DNA of 64,000 nucleotides, taken from NCBI GenBank assembly GCA_964352855.1, contig CAYGTR010000001.1:124001-188000 (forward strand). Reading direction: 5' to 3'. The notes beneath the pieces are model-generated. The model was not told the DNA's origin. It made no database searches and saw nothing but the letters and a program-made list of their open reading frames with translations. Of this stretch, positions 33,798 through 42,212 are shown in pieces. How positions within the stretch are numbered: position 1 is the first letter of the stretch; each line of letters begins with the position of its first letter. A program made the position numbers and the translations under genes. Origin of the DNA: Litorimonas sp964352855. GTDB lineage: Bacteria; Pseudomonadota; Alphaproteobacteria; Caulobacterales; Maricaulaceae.

Positions 33798-34919
33798 TTA
33801 AGGACGTTGTCCGTTTTTATAGGTGCCTAAAACTTTTTGAGTGAACTCATTTCTATTTCTCCACCCTCTCGCATTCGTCATGACGGCAATAGACAGGTCT
33901 TCATCAGGCAGAAGAACTAATAGCGTTGTTGTGCCTTCTTGGCGTCCGCTATGCCCTAAGGATCCTGCAAAGGCGCCCATAAAATCAACGCCATGCCCAT
34001 AACCTACGTCAACAACCTCTCCTGTTTTAGTGATGGGTGACGAGGACATGAACGCAATTGAGTCAGCTGAAACCAATTTGCCTTGGTCAAAGGACTGTGA
34101 AAAACGAATAAGATCTGAAGCTGTGGAAAGATGCCCACCGGCGGGGATGTTTTCACTGAGATCCCTCACAGGTGCCGCGGTTAATTTTTTCCGCCCTGTC
34201 AGCTCATATCCATTCGCCCGTTGGGGTGTTGGGACCATTACATCGTCTTGAACCGTTGCTGTCATACCAGAGGGTGTAAAAACTGATTTTTCAAGATAGT
34301 CATTATAGCTTGTCTGCGATGCGCCTCTGATAACACACCCTAAAACGCGATAGCCGTGCGAGCTGTATCTCCAATCCGTAGCTGGCTCATATTCTAGCGG
34401 GTCGTGTTTGAAGGAGGCGAGGGGTCCAATGACATCCGTGTATCGGTCGGTCGAAGGGTTTTCAGCTTCACCTTCTTTGTAATGTCGTATTCCAGATGTG
34501 TGAGACAGTAGATGTCGCGTCGTAATTTCCCACTCTTTTTTTGGAAATTCAGGACAATATGTTTGTATGGGTTCTGAAATATCTAACTTGCCTTCATCGA
34601 CTAATTTCATCGTGGCAGTTCCCGTGAACCATTTTGAAATTGAAGCTGTGCGATATTGCGTGTTTATTGTTGCAGGTGTCTTCTCCTCCACATTAGAATA
34701 GCCATAAGCCTTTTCAAAAACGATATCTCCTTCTTTACCAATTGCAATTTGTAATGAGGGAATGCCTGTCGCTTCAATTTCTTTCAGCGCGAGTCTTTCT
34801 ATACCCTCTTCCCAACTCGGATAAATGGCATAGTTTTCATCCTTTAAACTTGCTTTGACAGAACACCCAGCAAGTCCAATGAGACAGATGGATAAAAGAA
34901 GTTTTTGAATATTTGACAT
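33798..34919 (-). CDS. Beta-lactamase-fold serine hydrolase lipoprotein
   Basis: The 373-residue protein has a lipoprotein signal with lipobox LAGC (Cys19). A class C beta-lactamase/penicillin-binding fold follows, with SISK (Ser93, Lys96) as the SxxK motif, a YSSHGY in the place of YxN and a GHSGRQEG segment near the usual HxG/KTG position. The family includes esterases, D-peptidases and amidases; antibiotic hydrolysis is not implied. It is probably anchored on the periplasmic side of a membrane. The following AraC regulator gene lies 48 bp downstream on the same strand. The pair is AT-rich compared with the aspS region. Confidence 0.82.
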   Translation of the reverse strand: MSNIQKLLLSICLIGLAGCSVKASLKDENYAIYPSWEEGIERLALKEIEATGIPSLQIAIGKEGDIVFEKAYGYSNVEEKTPATINTQYRTASISKWFTGTATMKLVDEGKLDISEPIQTYCPEFPKKEWEITTRHLLSHTSGIRHYKEGEAENPSTDRYTDVIGPLASFKHDPLEYEPATDWRYSSHGYRVLGCVIRGASQTSYNDYLEKSVFTPSGMTATVQDDVMVPTPQRANGYELTGRKKLTAAPVRDLSENIPAGGHLSTASDLIRFSQSFDQGKLVSADSIAFMSSSPITKTGEVVDVGYGHGVDFMGAFAGSLGHSGRQEGTTTLLVLLPDEDLSIAVMTNARGWRNRNEFTQKVLGTYKNGQRP

Positions 34920-35266
34920 GGCTAATAATACGGTCCCCTGAGGCTAAGCTCTCATTGAGCTACCCACTTTCAGTTATGGCAAACACTAGTCAAAACTCTC
35001 ATATCTAGGCAAGAATATAGGGTCTAATATTTAGAATCGCCTCTAGTTTTTAAAGAATCGCTCAGCCAAACTTTAATTAATTACCAAGTTAAGGCGTAAG
35101 AGCGCCACCTCGTGCTGATAAATAGTAGGTGGCTTAGGATGCAAGCTCTCGCGCACTTGACTTACCCCCTCTATCCGCTATCTCCCCGCTCACATTAACT
35201 TGATGCGGCAGACCGTCTCTCTGCTTAGCGTCCTAAGAGCCTTGAACACAGGCTAAGGAGCATAAA
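34920..35266 (+). other. Intergenic region upstream of aspS with direct repeats and a stem-loop
   Basis: A direct repeat AGAATCGC occurs at 35033-35040 and 35054-35061, 21 bp apart, each holding a GAATC (GANTC) site. Further down, GCCACCT (35104-35110) and AGGTGGC (35127-35133) can pair, and AGAGC (35099-35103) with GCTCT (35145-35149) can close an outer helix, so the aspS leader may be structured. No T-box or other known riboswitch class is recognised. AAGGAG lies just before the aspS ATG. Confidence 0.35.
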
Positions 35267-37090
35267 ATGCACGCTTACCGCAGTCATACATGTGGCGAAC
35301 TTCGCCAGTCTCATGTCGGCGAAACCGTCAAATTATCGGGGTGGGTTCACCGTAAACGCGAACATGCCAATGCGCTGTTTATCGACCTTCGGGATCACTA
35401 CGGGATTACACAAGTCGTTGTTTATCCTGTTGCGGAGTTTTACGAGGCCGCCAAACGTTGCCCATCTGAATCTGTTATCACAGTCACCGGTGAGTTACTC
35501 GCGCGGGATAAAGAGGCTGTAAATGCTGAAATTCCAACCGGTGAAGTTGAGCTCCGAGCGGATACATTACATATAGAAAGCCAAGCTGATAGTCTGCCGC
35601 TGCCTGTCTTTGGAGAGCAAGACTATCCCGAAGATATTCGCCTCAAGCATCGCTATCTCGACTTGCGTCGTGACACATTGCACAAAAATATAATTCTGCG
35701 CGGGAGGATCATTAACAGCCTGCGCACCCGTATGGTGGCGCAAGGCTTTACCGAGTTTCAAACCCCGATTTTGACAGCGTCATCTCCTGAAGGTGCGCGA
35801 GATTTCCTTGTTCCTTCGCGTCTAAACCCTGGTAAATTTTATGCTCTCCCACAAGCGCCTCAGCAATTTAAGCAGCTTTTGATGGTCGCGGGTTTTGACC
35901 GTTACTTCCAAATTGCGCCTTGTTTCCGTGACGAAGATGCACGGGCGGATCGCTCACCGGGCGAGTTCTATCAACTCGATGTTGAGATGAGCTTTGTGAC
36001 TCAGGAAGACGTTTTCAACGCCATTGAACCCGTCATGGCAGGCGTGTTTGAAGAGTTTGCAGATGGCCGCAAAGTCCAAACGCCGTTTCCGCGTATCCCT
36101 TATAAAGAGTCGATGGAAAAATATGGTTCAGATAAACCGGACCTCCGTATTCCGTTTGAGCTTACAGATGTCTCGGAATTCTTTACGGATGAAAGCAAAA
36201 CTGGCTTTGGTATTTTTGCCAAAATCACGAATGGCGGCGGTAAAGTCATTGCCATTCCTGCCCCGCAAGCGGCCTCGAACCAGTCGCGTAAGTTCTTTGA
36301 CAATATGGACAAATGGGCGAAGAAAGAAATGCAAATGCCGGGTCTTGGCTATGCGCGCTTGAAAGAGGCGGATGGTGGGGGTGTTGACTCGCAAGACCCT
36401 GTTTTAAAGAATTTCGAGTCTGCTCATCTTTCGGCTCTGCTTAAAAAAATGGGACTGGGCGCGGGCGACGGTATTTTCTTCTCAGCCGGTAAAAAAACGG
36501 ACGCTTATAAACTTGCGGGTGCGGCCCGTAACAAAGTAGCGGCAGAGCTTGACCTGATTGATGAAGCTGCAGGATTTAAATTCTGTTGGATCGTTGATTT
36601 CCCGATGTATGAATGGGACGAGGACAACAAGAAAGTCGATTTCTCGCACAATCCCTTCTCTATGCCGCAAGGCGGCATGGACGTATTGGAAGCGGCTGAT
36701 ACGGTTGAAAAACAACTCGACATCCTTGCCTATCAATATGACATTGTATGTAATGGGGTGGAGCTTTCCTCCGGCGCTATCCGGAATCACAAGCCTGACA
36801 TCATGTATAAAGCTTTTGAAATGGCGGGCTATGGGCCGGAAGTTGTTGAAGATAAATTCGCAGGTATGATCAATGCGTTTAAATATGGCGCCCCGCCGCA
36901 TGGAGGCATTGCTCCCGGTGTAGACCGTATCGTGATGTTGCTAGCGGGTGTGAATACAATTCGCGATGTTATTCTCTTCCCGATGAACGGCCAAGCCCAA
37001 GACCTCATGATGAATGCACCGGCGGAAGTGGATGCGGCGCAGCTCAAAGAGCTAAATCTGAAGTTGGTTCCGGTGGTGGAGCAAAAATAA
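35267..37090 (+). CDS. aspS: Aspartyl-tRNA synthetase
   Basis: The 607-residue class II synthetase charges tRNA-Asp. The N-terminal anticodon-binding OB fold covers about residues 15-110. The catalytic domain shows motif 2 FRDEDARADRSPGEFYQLDVEMSF in overlapping parts, and motif 3 GIAPGVDRIVMLLAG near the end. The bacterial GAD insertion lies between residues about 290 and 420. Length matches bacterial AspRS. A strong terminator follows. Confidence 0.97.
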   Translation: MHAYRSHTCGELRQSHVGETVKLSGWVHRKREHANALFIDLRDHYGITQVVVYPVAEFYEAAKRCPSESVITVTGELLARDKEAVNAEIPTGEVELRADTLHIESQADSLPLPVFGEQDYPEDIRLKHRYLDLRRDTLHKNIILRGRIINSLRTRMVAQGFTEFQTPILTASSPEGARDFLVPSRLNPGKFYALPQAPQQFKQLLMVAGFDRYFQIAPCFRDEDARADRSPGEFYQLDVEMSFVTQEDVFNAIEPVMAGVFEEFADGRKVQTPFPRIPYKESMEKYGSDKPDLRIPFELTDVSEFFTDESKTGFGIFAKITNGGGKVIAIPAPQAASNQSRKFFDNMDKWAKKEMQMPGLGYARLKEADGGGVDSQDPVLKNFESAHLSALLKKMGLGAGDGIFFSAGKKTDAYKLAGAARNKVAAELDLIDEAAGFKFCWIVDFPMYEWDEDNKKVDFSHNPFSMPQGGMDVLEAADTVEKQLDILAYQYDIVCNGVELSSGAIRNHKPDIMYKAFEMAGYGPEVVEDKFAGMINAFKYGAPPHGGIAPGVDRIVMLLAGVNTIRDVILFPMNGQAQDLMMNAPAEVDAAQLKELNLKLVPVVEQK

Positions 37091-37093
37091 AAG

Positions 37094-37122
37094 AAAAGGC
37101 CTCTTTAAGAGGCCTTTTTTAT
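37094..37122. terminator. Bidirectional terminator after aspS
   Basis: AAAAGGCCTCTT (37094-37105) and AAGAGGCCTTTT (37107-37118) form a near-perfect palindrome, with extra T residues following. It is shared with the convergent pentapeptide-repeat gene. Confidence 0.9.
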
Positions 37123-37140
37123 GGGTCTAAAATAAGTGTA

Positions 37141-38049
37141 TTAGCGTTCTATAACGCGCTTGGATTTTACTAGGTCAGAGTGGATGCTTTGCAATTTCCG
37201 TCTCAGTGGACGATTGGAATTGGGTGTGGCTTCCAAGATGATTTCAACATCTTTGATAGCGCGGTCCAATCGACGGGCAGCTTGCGCCATTTCCGGCGAT
37301 ATATCATTATGGTCGTGATCAGTTTCTGCTGAGACGGACCCTTCGCAATAAGGGATGAATAACCCCTCCGGCAGTTCCGTATTCATATTACCGCACGCTA
37401 CATCCAACTGTGTTTGTTGCAGCCCCTGTACATTTGTCATTTTAGCGTCAGAAAAATCGGCCCCGACTAAACTTGTATCTTTAAAAACAGCATAACCAAA
37501 GGTCGTGCCGGTCAATTTAGAATTATCTAGCTTGGCTTCGGTCAGATTGACATGATCTAAACGTGCATTTTTGAAATTAGATCCTGTAAAATCGACAGCG
37601 GGGGCCTTCACGCTCTCAAGATTAGAATCGGTGAAATCATTGCCTTGGAACTGCCCGCGGGACAGGTCTGCACGGCGTAAATTGACCGAACGGAAACTGG
37701 AGTTTGACACATTGGCCTCTGTCAAAGTCGCGTCTTCTAGAATGGCTTGCTCCATCATCACCTTATCACCATGTACGCGGTAAAGCAGAGCTTTGCGAAA
37801 ATGTGCGCCGCGAAGGTCAGAACCGTCAAGTTCCCCGCCGGAAAGATTCGAGTTATTGAAAATGGAACCGGCGAAATTGGCGTCTTTTAGGACAACGCCG
37901 TTTAAACGCTTATTCGACAGATCACATTGCGAGCAAGAGCCTGAAGAGGCATGCATACGAGCATCAACACGCAACTGGGCTGTAGCAGGTGACGTCGTGG
38001 CCACAAAGATGAAGCCTATCAATATTGTTTGTAAAGATTGTTTCTTCAT
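37141..38049 (-). CDS. Exported pentapeptide-repeat protein
   Basis: The ATG at 38049 gives a clear signal peptide (MKKQSLQTILIGFIF to TTSPATAQ); a longer frame from 38178 buries it. The 302-residue product has about 150 residues of A(D/N)LXX-type pentapeptide repeats (from CDLSNKRLNGVVLKDANFAG onward), which fold as a right-handed beta helix. A C-terminal alpha-helical, Arg-rich region without repeats follows. A CSQC pair starts the repeat region. It is probably periplasmic; no function is known. Confidence 0.85.
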   Translation of the reverse strand: MKKQSLQTILIGFIFVATTSPATAQLRVDARMHASSGSCSQCDLSNKRLNGVVLKDANFAGSIFNNSNLSGGELDGSDLRGAHFRKALLYRVHGDKVMMEQAILEDATLTEANVSNSSFRSVNLRRADLSRGQFQGNDFTDSNLESVKAPAVDFTGSNFKNARLDHVNLTEAKLDNSKLTGTTFGYAVFKDTSLVGADFSDAKMTNVQGLQQTQLDVACGNMNTELPEGLFIPYCEGSVSAETDHDHNDISPEMAQAARRLDRAIKDVEIILEATPNSNRPLRRKLQSIHSDLVKSKRVIER

Positions 38050-38248
38050 GACAGCCTTATAGGCTTGGAAAGTCTTAGGGTTGAGTAAATAAGTCGTAAG
38101 GTGCTGCAGAATCATCGATATTGTGGCAATCTGGACACAGTCTGCTTTTAGACAGATATGTGGCCCTATTTCAGTCACATCGCGGCTTTACCTTCGTGTC
38201 AAGCGGAGGCATAACGTTCGTAAAGCTTAGTCAGGACAAAGGCGATCC

Positions 38249-38647
38249 ATGTCTTTTATAAAACGCATATTTACGTGGTGGAACGGCTCTACCTTTGGCA
38301 CAAATATTGCAATTGGTCGTCGTGCGGCGAAAATTGGCGATGATGCCTTTGGGAATAGCTATTTTGAAGAAAAGAAAATGACTTATGATGGGCGAAAGCG
38401 CCGCTGGGTCAAATATAACGGCTATGCCGACGCGTCCCGCGTCCCGCCTGGATGGCAGGGGTGGTTAAACCACACGAGCGAGTTACCCCCAACAGAAGAT
38501 GGTTATAAACCACATGCCTGGGAGGAAGAGCATATTCCGAATCTCACAGGCACTATCCATGCTTATAAACCGAAGGGCAGTCTTGATCGCGGTGGTGTTC
38601 GAGACAAGGTCGCAGCCGATTATGAAGCCTGGGATCCGAATGCGTAA
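38249..38647 (+). CDS. NDUFA12-family complex I accessory subunit
   Basis: The 132-residue protein matches the NDUFA12/B17.2 family: IKRIFTWWNGSTFGTN at the N-terminus, then YFEEKK, RRWVKYNG and the hallmark ASRVPPGWQGWLNHT. This protein is an accessory or assembly component of NADH:ubiquinone oxidoreductase found in alphaproteobacteria and mitochondria. Its stop overlaps the DUF2155 start by 8 nt. The nuo operon is not in the window. Confidence 0.93.
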   Translation: MSFIKRIFTWWNGSTFGTNIAIGRRAAKIGDDAFGNSYFEEKKMTYDGRKRRWVKYNGYADASRVPPGWQGWLNHTSELPPTEDGYKPHAWEEEHIPNLTGTIHAYKPKGSLDRGGVRDKVAADYEAWDPNA

Positions 38648-39059
38648 GTTTGGTCTTCTATATAATACTGCGGGACTATTGTTTGCAGGTCTTGCCTTCA
38701 CAGCTTCTGCCCAAACTAATACGGGCAAAAACCTGGTAGGTGAAACTGTTATCTTGCGCACTTTGGATAAGGTGACGGCCACGACACAAGATTACACCGT
38801 TAAAATTGGTGAGGTTTTGGAATATGGCAGTTTGACAATTGCGGCGCGCCATTGCGAAAAACGCCCACCCGAAGAAATTCCTGAAACCTATGCCTTTTTG
38901 CAAATCACTGATAAGCGCTTAGACGGAACAGGCGCAGAAGCCGAAGATTCAGATACGATATTTTCAGGTTGGATGTTTGCTTCTAAACCTGCTATCAGCG
39001 CCTTGGATCATCGTGTGTATGACGTCTGGGTGATTGATTGTAAGGTGCGGCAGAGCTGA
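38640..39059 (+). CDS. DUF2155 exported protein
   Basis: The ATG at 38640 overlaps the NDUFA12 stop and gives a 139-residue protein with signal peptide ending TASAQ; a longer frame from 38499 overlaps NDUFA12 and has no support. The DUF2155 domain covers about residues 35-138 (LRTLDKVTATTQDYTVKIGE, FSGWMFASKPAISALDHRVYDVW), with one conserved cysteine pair (ARHCEK, VIDCK). DUF2155 next to NDUFA12 is a typical alphaproteobacterial arrangement. The function is unknown. Its stop abuts the convergent add gene with no spacer. Confidence 0.9.
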   Translation: MRKFGLLYNTAGLLFAGLAFTASAQTNTGKNLVGETVILRTLDKVTATTQDYTVKIGEVLEYGSLTIAARHCEKRPPEEIPETYAFLQITDKRLDGTGAEAEDSDTIFSGWMFASKPAISALDHRVYDVWVIDCKVRQS

Positions 39060-40076
39060 TTAAGCAAAGCTTGTGGCAATCATGTCTATCTCTTTGAGGC
39101 GCTGAGACTTGCTCTCTTTAGATAAATACGCGCCTTCAAAACTATTCTTCACCAAAGTCACAATGTCAGCTTTTGTAAGGCCGACAGCTTCTGCCGTTTG
39201 GACGTAATTATCGTTCAAATAGCCGCCAAAATAAGACGGGTCGTCCGAATTGACAGTCGCTTTTAATCCCTTGGACAACATGGTTTTGAGCGGATGATTT
39301 TTCAGGTCGTCAACCACGCAGAGTTTCAAATTTGACAACGGACAGACGGTTAAAAATATCTCGCCATTGACCAGTCTCGCGAGTAAATTCTCGTCTTCTA
39401 ATGATCTGTTACCATGATCAATACGGTCGACCTTTAAGAGGTCAAGCGCTTCGTAGATATAGCTGGGCGGACCTTCTTCGCCTGCATGGGCAAAGCTCTT
39501 CAGCCCCATCTCTCGGGATTTTTGAAAGACGCGTTCAAATTTGGAAGGCGGATGACCGAGCTCAGACGAGTCGAGACCGACACCCAATAATTTGTCTAAA
39601 TAGGGCTCCGCCTGCGCCAGAGTTTCAAAAGCGTCTTCTTCACTTAAATGCCGCAAGAAAGACAAAATAAGATGTGAGGATATGTCAAAATCAGTGCGTC
39701 CTTGCTCTAATCCGCTTAAGATGCCTTCGATTGCAAAAGAAAACGGAACACCACGTTCGGTATGTCCTTGCGGGTCAAAAAAGATTTCAACATGACGGCA
39801 ATTGTCTTGGGAAACCCGTTTCAGATAGGCGTAGGTCAGATCATGGAAGTCCTGCTGCGTTTGCAGGACTGACATGCCTTGATAATAAATGTCTAAAAAT
39901 TCCTGAAGGTTGTTAAAGCTATAAGCTGCCCGAATGTCTTCAACACTTTTATAAGGCAGCTCAATATGATTTCGCTTGGCAAATTCGAACATTTGTTCGG
40001 GCTCAAGACTGCCCTCAATATGAAGGTGAAGTTCGGCTTTGGGCAAGGCGCGAATAAAGGCTTTAATATCGGTCAT
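39060..40076 (-). CDS. add: Adenosine deaminase
   Basis: The 338-residue enzyme deaminates adenosine (or adenine in a related branch) in purine salvage. Zinc ligands and catalytic residues are in the expected motifs: LHLHIEGS near residue 16, FAHAGEEGP near residue 200, DHGNRS, and SDDPSYFGG near residue 280. The branch that acts on adenine is very similar, so the substrate is not certain. It lies 3 nt downstream of parE. Confidence 0.88.
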   Translation of the reverse strand: MTDIKAFIRALPKAELHLHIEGSLEPEQMFEFAKRNHIELPYKSVEDIRAAYSFNNLQEFLDIYYQGMSVLQTQQDFHDLTYAYLKRVSQDNCRHVEIFFDPQGHTERGVPFSFAIEGILSGLEQGRTDFDISSHLILSFLRHLSEEDAFETLAQAEPYLDKLLGVGLDSSELGHPPSKFERVFQKSREMGLKSFAHAGEEGPPSYIYEALDLLKVDRIDHGNRSLEDENLLARLVNGEIFLTVCPLSNLKLCVVDDLKNHPLKTMLSKGLKATVNSDDPSYFGGYLNDNYVQTAEAVGLTKADIVTLVKNSFEGAYLSKESKSQRLKEIDMIATSFA

Positions 40077-40079
40077 AAG

Positions 40080-42080
40080 CTAGACATCCACCTCTTCAAT
40101 AAATTGGGCATGATCCTGAATATATTGGAAGCGTAAGTCTGCACGTTTACCCATCAAGGTTTCCACTAGGGCTTCTGTTGTCGGCAGGGCACTGGGGTCG
40201 ATTGTGATGCGTGCGAGGGTTCGGGATTTTGGATCCATCGTTGTCGATTTTAACTGTCCGGGGTTCATTTCACCCAGACCTTTGAAGCGCCCGACATCCA
40301 CTTTGCTTTTGCCTTTGAATGTTGTGCTCATCAGCTCTTCACGATGGGCATCATCAATAGCGTAAACGGTCGTCCCGCCCGCGCTTAATTTATAGAGCGG
40401 TGGCATCGCCATAAAAAGGCGACCCTCTTCAATAAGGCCCGGTGTGTAGCGATAAAAGAAAGTGATGAGCAGGGCTGCAATATGCGCCCCGTCCACATCC
40501 GCATCCGTCATAATCACCACGCGCTCATAGCGGAGGTCGTCTGTATCGAATTTTTTGCCGATACCGACACCCAATGCGACACAGAGATCGTTGATCTCGG
40601 CATTCTTTTGGATTTTATCCATCGTCGCGGATTCAACGTTCAGGATTTTACCTTTGAGCGGCAAGATTGCTTGTGTCTTACGATCACGCGCTTGTTTAGC
40701 AGAGCCGCCCGCAGAGTCGCCCTCTACGATAAAGATTTCCGTATCCTCAGAGCCTTTATTTGAACAGTCAGCCAATTTGCCGGGAAGGCGGAGTTTTTTT
40801 GTGGCAGATTTGCGCTTAACATCACGTGCTTTGCGTCGCTTAACCCGTTCATCGGCACGTTCAATCGCCCATTCCACCAGAAGGTTCGCGTCTTTCGGGG
40901 AACTGGCCAGCCAATGATCAAATGGGTCACGGATAGCGTTTTCGACGAGTTTTGTCGCCTCAGCACTGGAAAGGCGATCTTTGGTCTGACCTACGAAATC
41001 AGGATCAGAAATGAAGACCGAGACCAATGCGCCTGCGCCGAACATCACATCATCAGGCTGCACATGGCTGAATTTTTTGCCCATCCCTGCAATATCGGCA
41101 TAGGCACGTAAGCCTTTGGTGATGGCGCCGCGAAGACCGGCCACATGCGTTCCGCCTTCCGGTGTTGGGACTGTGTTACAATAGGAACGGATGAAACTAT
41201 CAGCTTCGCCAAAGCCTTCGGGGCTCCATGTCACGGCCCATTCAACACGCCCGTGACCATCGGCTTTTTTGGACCGACCGGCAAAGAGCTCTGATGTGAT
41301 CGTCACTTTTTTGCCTATGGTTTCGGTCAAGAAATCGGCGAGACCACCGGGGAAATGGAACACCGCTTCGGCTTCAATGTCGTCTGTAACTTTGACGAGT
41401 TCCGGGTCGCATTTCCAGCGAATTTCAACTCCGGGTTCAAGATAAGCTTTTGCCCGTGCCATGCGAAAAAGACGTGGGGCTTTAAATTGAGCTTTGGTGC
41501 CAAAAATTTCCGGGTCAGGATGAAAGCGGACTTTCGTTCCTCGACGATTATTGATCGCGCCGAGCTTTTGCAATTTGCCTTGAGGCTTGCCGCGCGAAAA
41601 TTCCATGCGGTAGAGCTGTTTATTGCGTGCAACTTCGACTTCGAGGACATCAGAGAGGGCGTTGACCACGGACACGCCCACTCCGTGAAGCCCGCCCGAC
41701 GTTTCATAAGCTTTGGAGCTGAATTTCCCGCCTGAGTGAAGCTCGGTCATGATGACTTCGAGCGCAGATTTTTTTGGATATTTGGGGTGTGGGTCAACGG
41801 GAATGCCGCGTCCATTATCCGAGATAGAGAGATAGCCTTGCGCGTCTAACTCCACTTCTATGCGTGTGGCATGACCGGCCACAGCTTCGTCCATAGAGTT
41901 ATCAATAACTTCGGCAAAGAGGTGATGCAGCGCGCGGTCGTCCGTCCCACCAATATACATACCGGGGCGCATGCGAACAGGTTCCAACCCTTCGAGAACC
42001 TGAATGTCTTTGGCAGAATAATTGTTACTGGCGGCTTCGCCTTTCTTTCCAAAAAGATTGTCGTCTGTGGTGTTGTTCAT
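40080..42080 (-). CDS. parE: DNA topoisomerase IV subunit B
   Basis: The ATG at 42080 (MNNTTDDNLFGKK) is preferred over an upstream frame from 42158. The 666-residue protein has a GHKL ATPase domain (RMRPGMYIGG, EVIDNSMDEA, DNGRGIPVDPHPK, GGLHGVGVSVVNALS). It also has the transducer region and TOPRIM domain (IVEGDSAGGSAKQARDR, MTDADVDGAHIAALL). It decatenates daughter chromosomes with ParC. The KYPKKSALEVIMTELHSGGKF loop and short length fit ParE rather than GyrB. Confidence 0.93.
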   Translation of the reverse strand: MNNTTDDNLFGKKGEAASNNYSAKDIQVLEGLEPVRMRPGMYIGGTDDRALHHLFAEVIDNSMDEAVAGHATRIEVELDAQGYLSISDNGRGIPVDPHPKYPKKSALEVIMTELHSGGKFSSKAYETSGGLHGVGVSVVNALSDVLEVEVARNKQLYRMEFSRGKPQGKLQKLGAINNRRGTKVRFHPDPEIFGTKAQFKAPRLFRMARAKAYLEPGVEIRWKCDPELVKVTDDIEAEAVFHFPGGLADFLTETIGKKVTITSELFAGRSKKADGHGRVEWAVTWSPEGFGEADSFIRSYCNTVPTPEGGTHVAGLRGAITKGLRAYADIAGMGKKFSHVQPDDVMFGAGALVSVFISDPDFVGQTKDRLSSAEATKLVENAIRDPFDHWLASSPKDANLLVEWAIERADERVKRRKARDVKRKSATKKLRLPGKLADCSNKGSEDTEIFIVEGDSAGGSAKQARDRKTQAILPLKGKILNVESATMDKIQKNAEINDLCVALGVGIGKKFDTDDLRYERVVIMTDADVDGAHIAALLITFFYRYTPGLIEEGRLFMAMPPLYKLSAGGTTVYAIDDAHREELMSTTFKGKSKVDVGRFKGLGEMNPGQLKSTTMDPKSRTLARITIDPSALPTTEALVETLMGKRADLRFQYIQDHAQFIEEVDV

Positions 42081-42212
42081 AGAAGGTGTCGCAAGAACAG
42101 GGGTGAATCGTGTTACGCAATATGGAGTCTCTGCCGTGTGAGGCAAGGGAATTATCAAGCAAGCTGTGTATTTCGCCGTGTTCTAACGCCTTGTCTATGA
42201 TCTTGGCTATGG

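Noticed and set aside
35073..35092. Three TTAA half sites before aspS as a CtrA box
   Set aside because: Spacing between halves is 0 or 8, not 7.
38499..38640. Upstream extension of the DUF2155 protein
   Set aside because: It would overlap NDUFA12 for 140 bp and hide a clean signal peptide starting at 38640.
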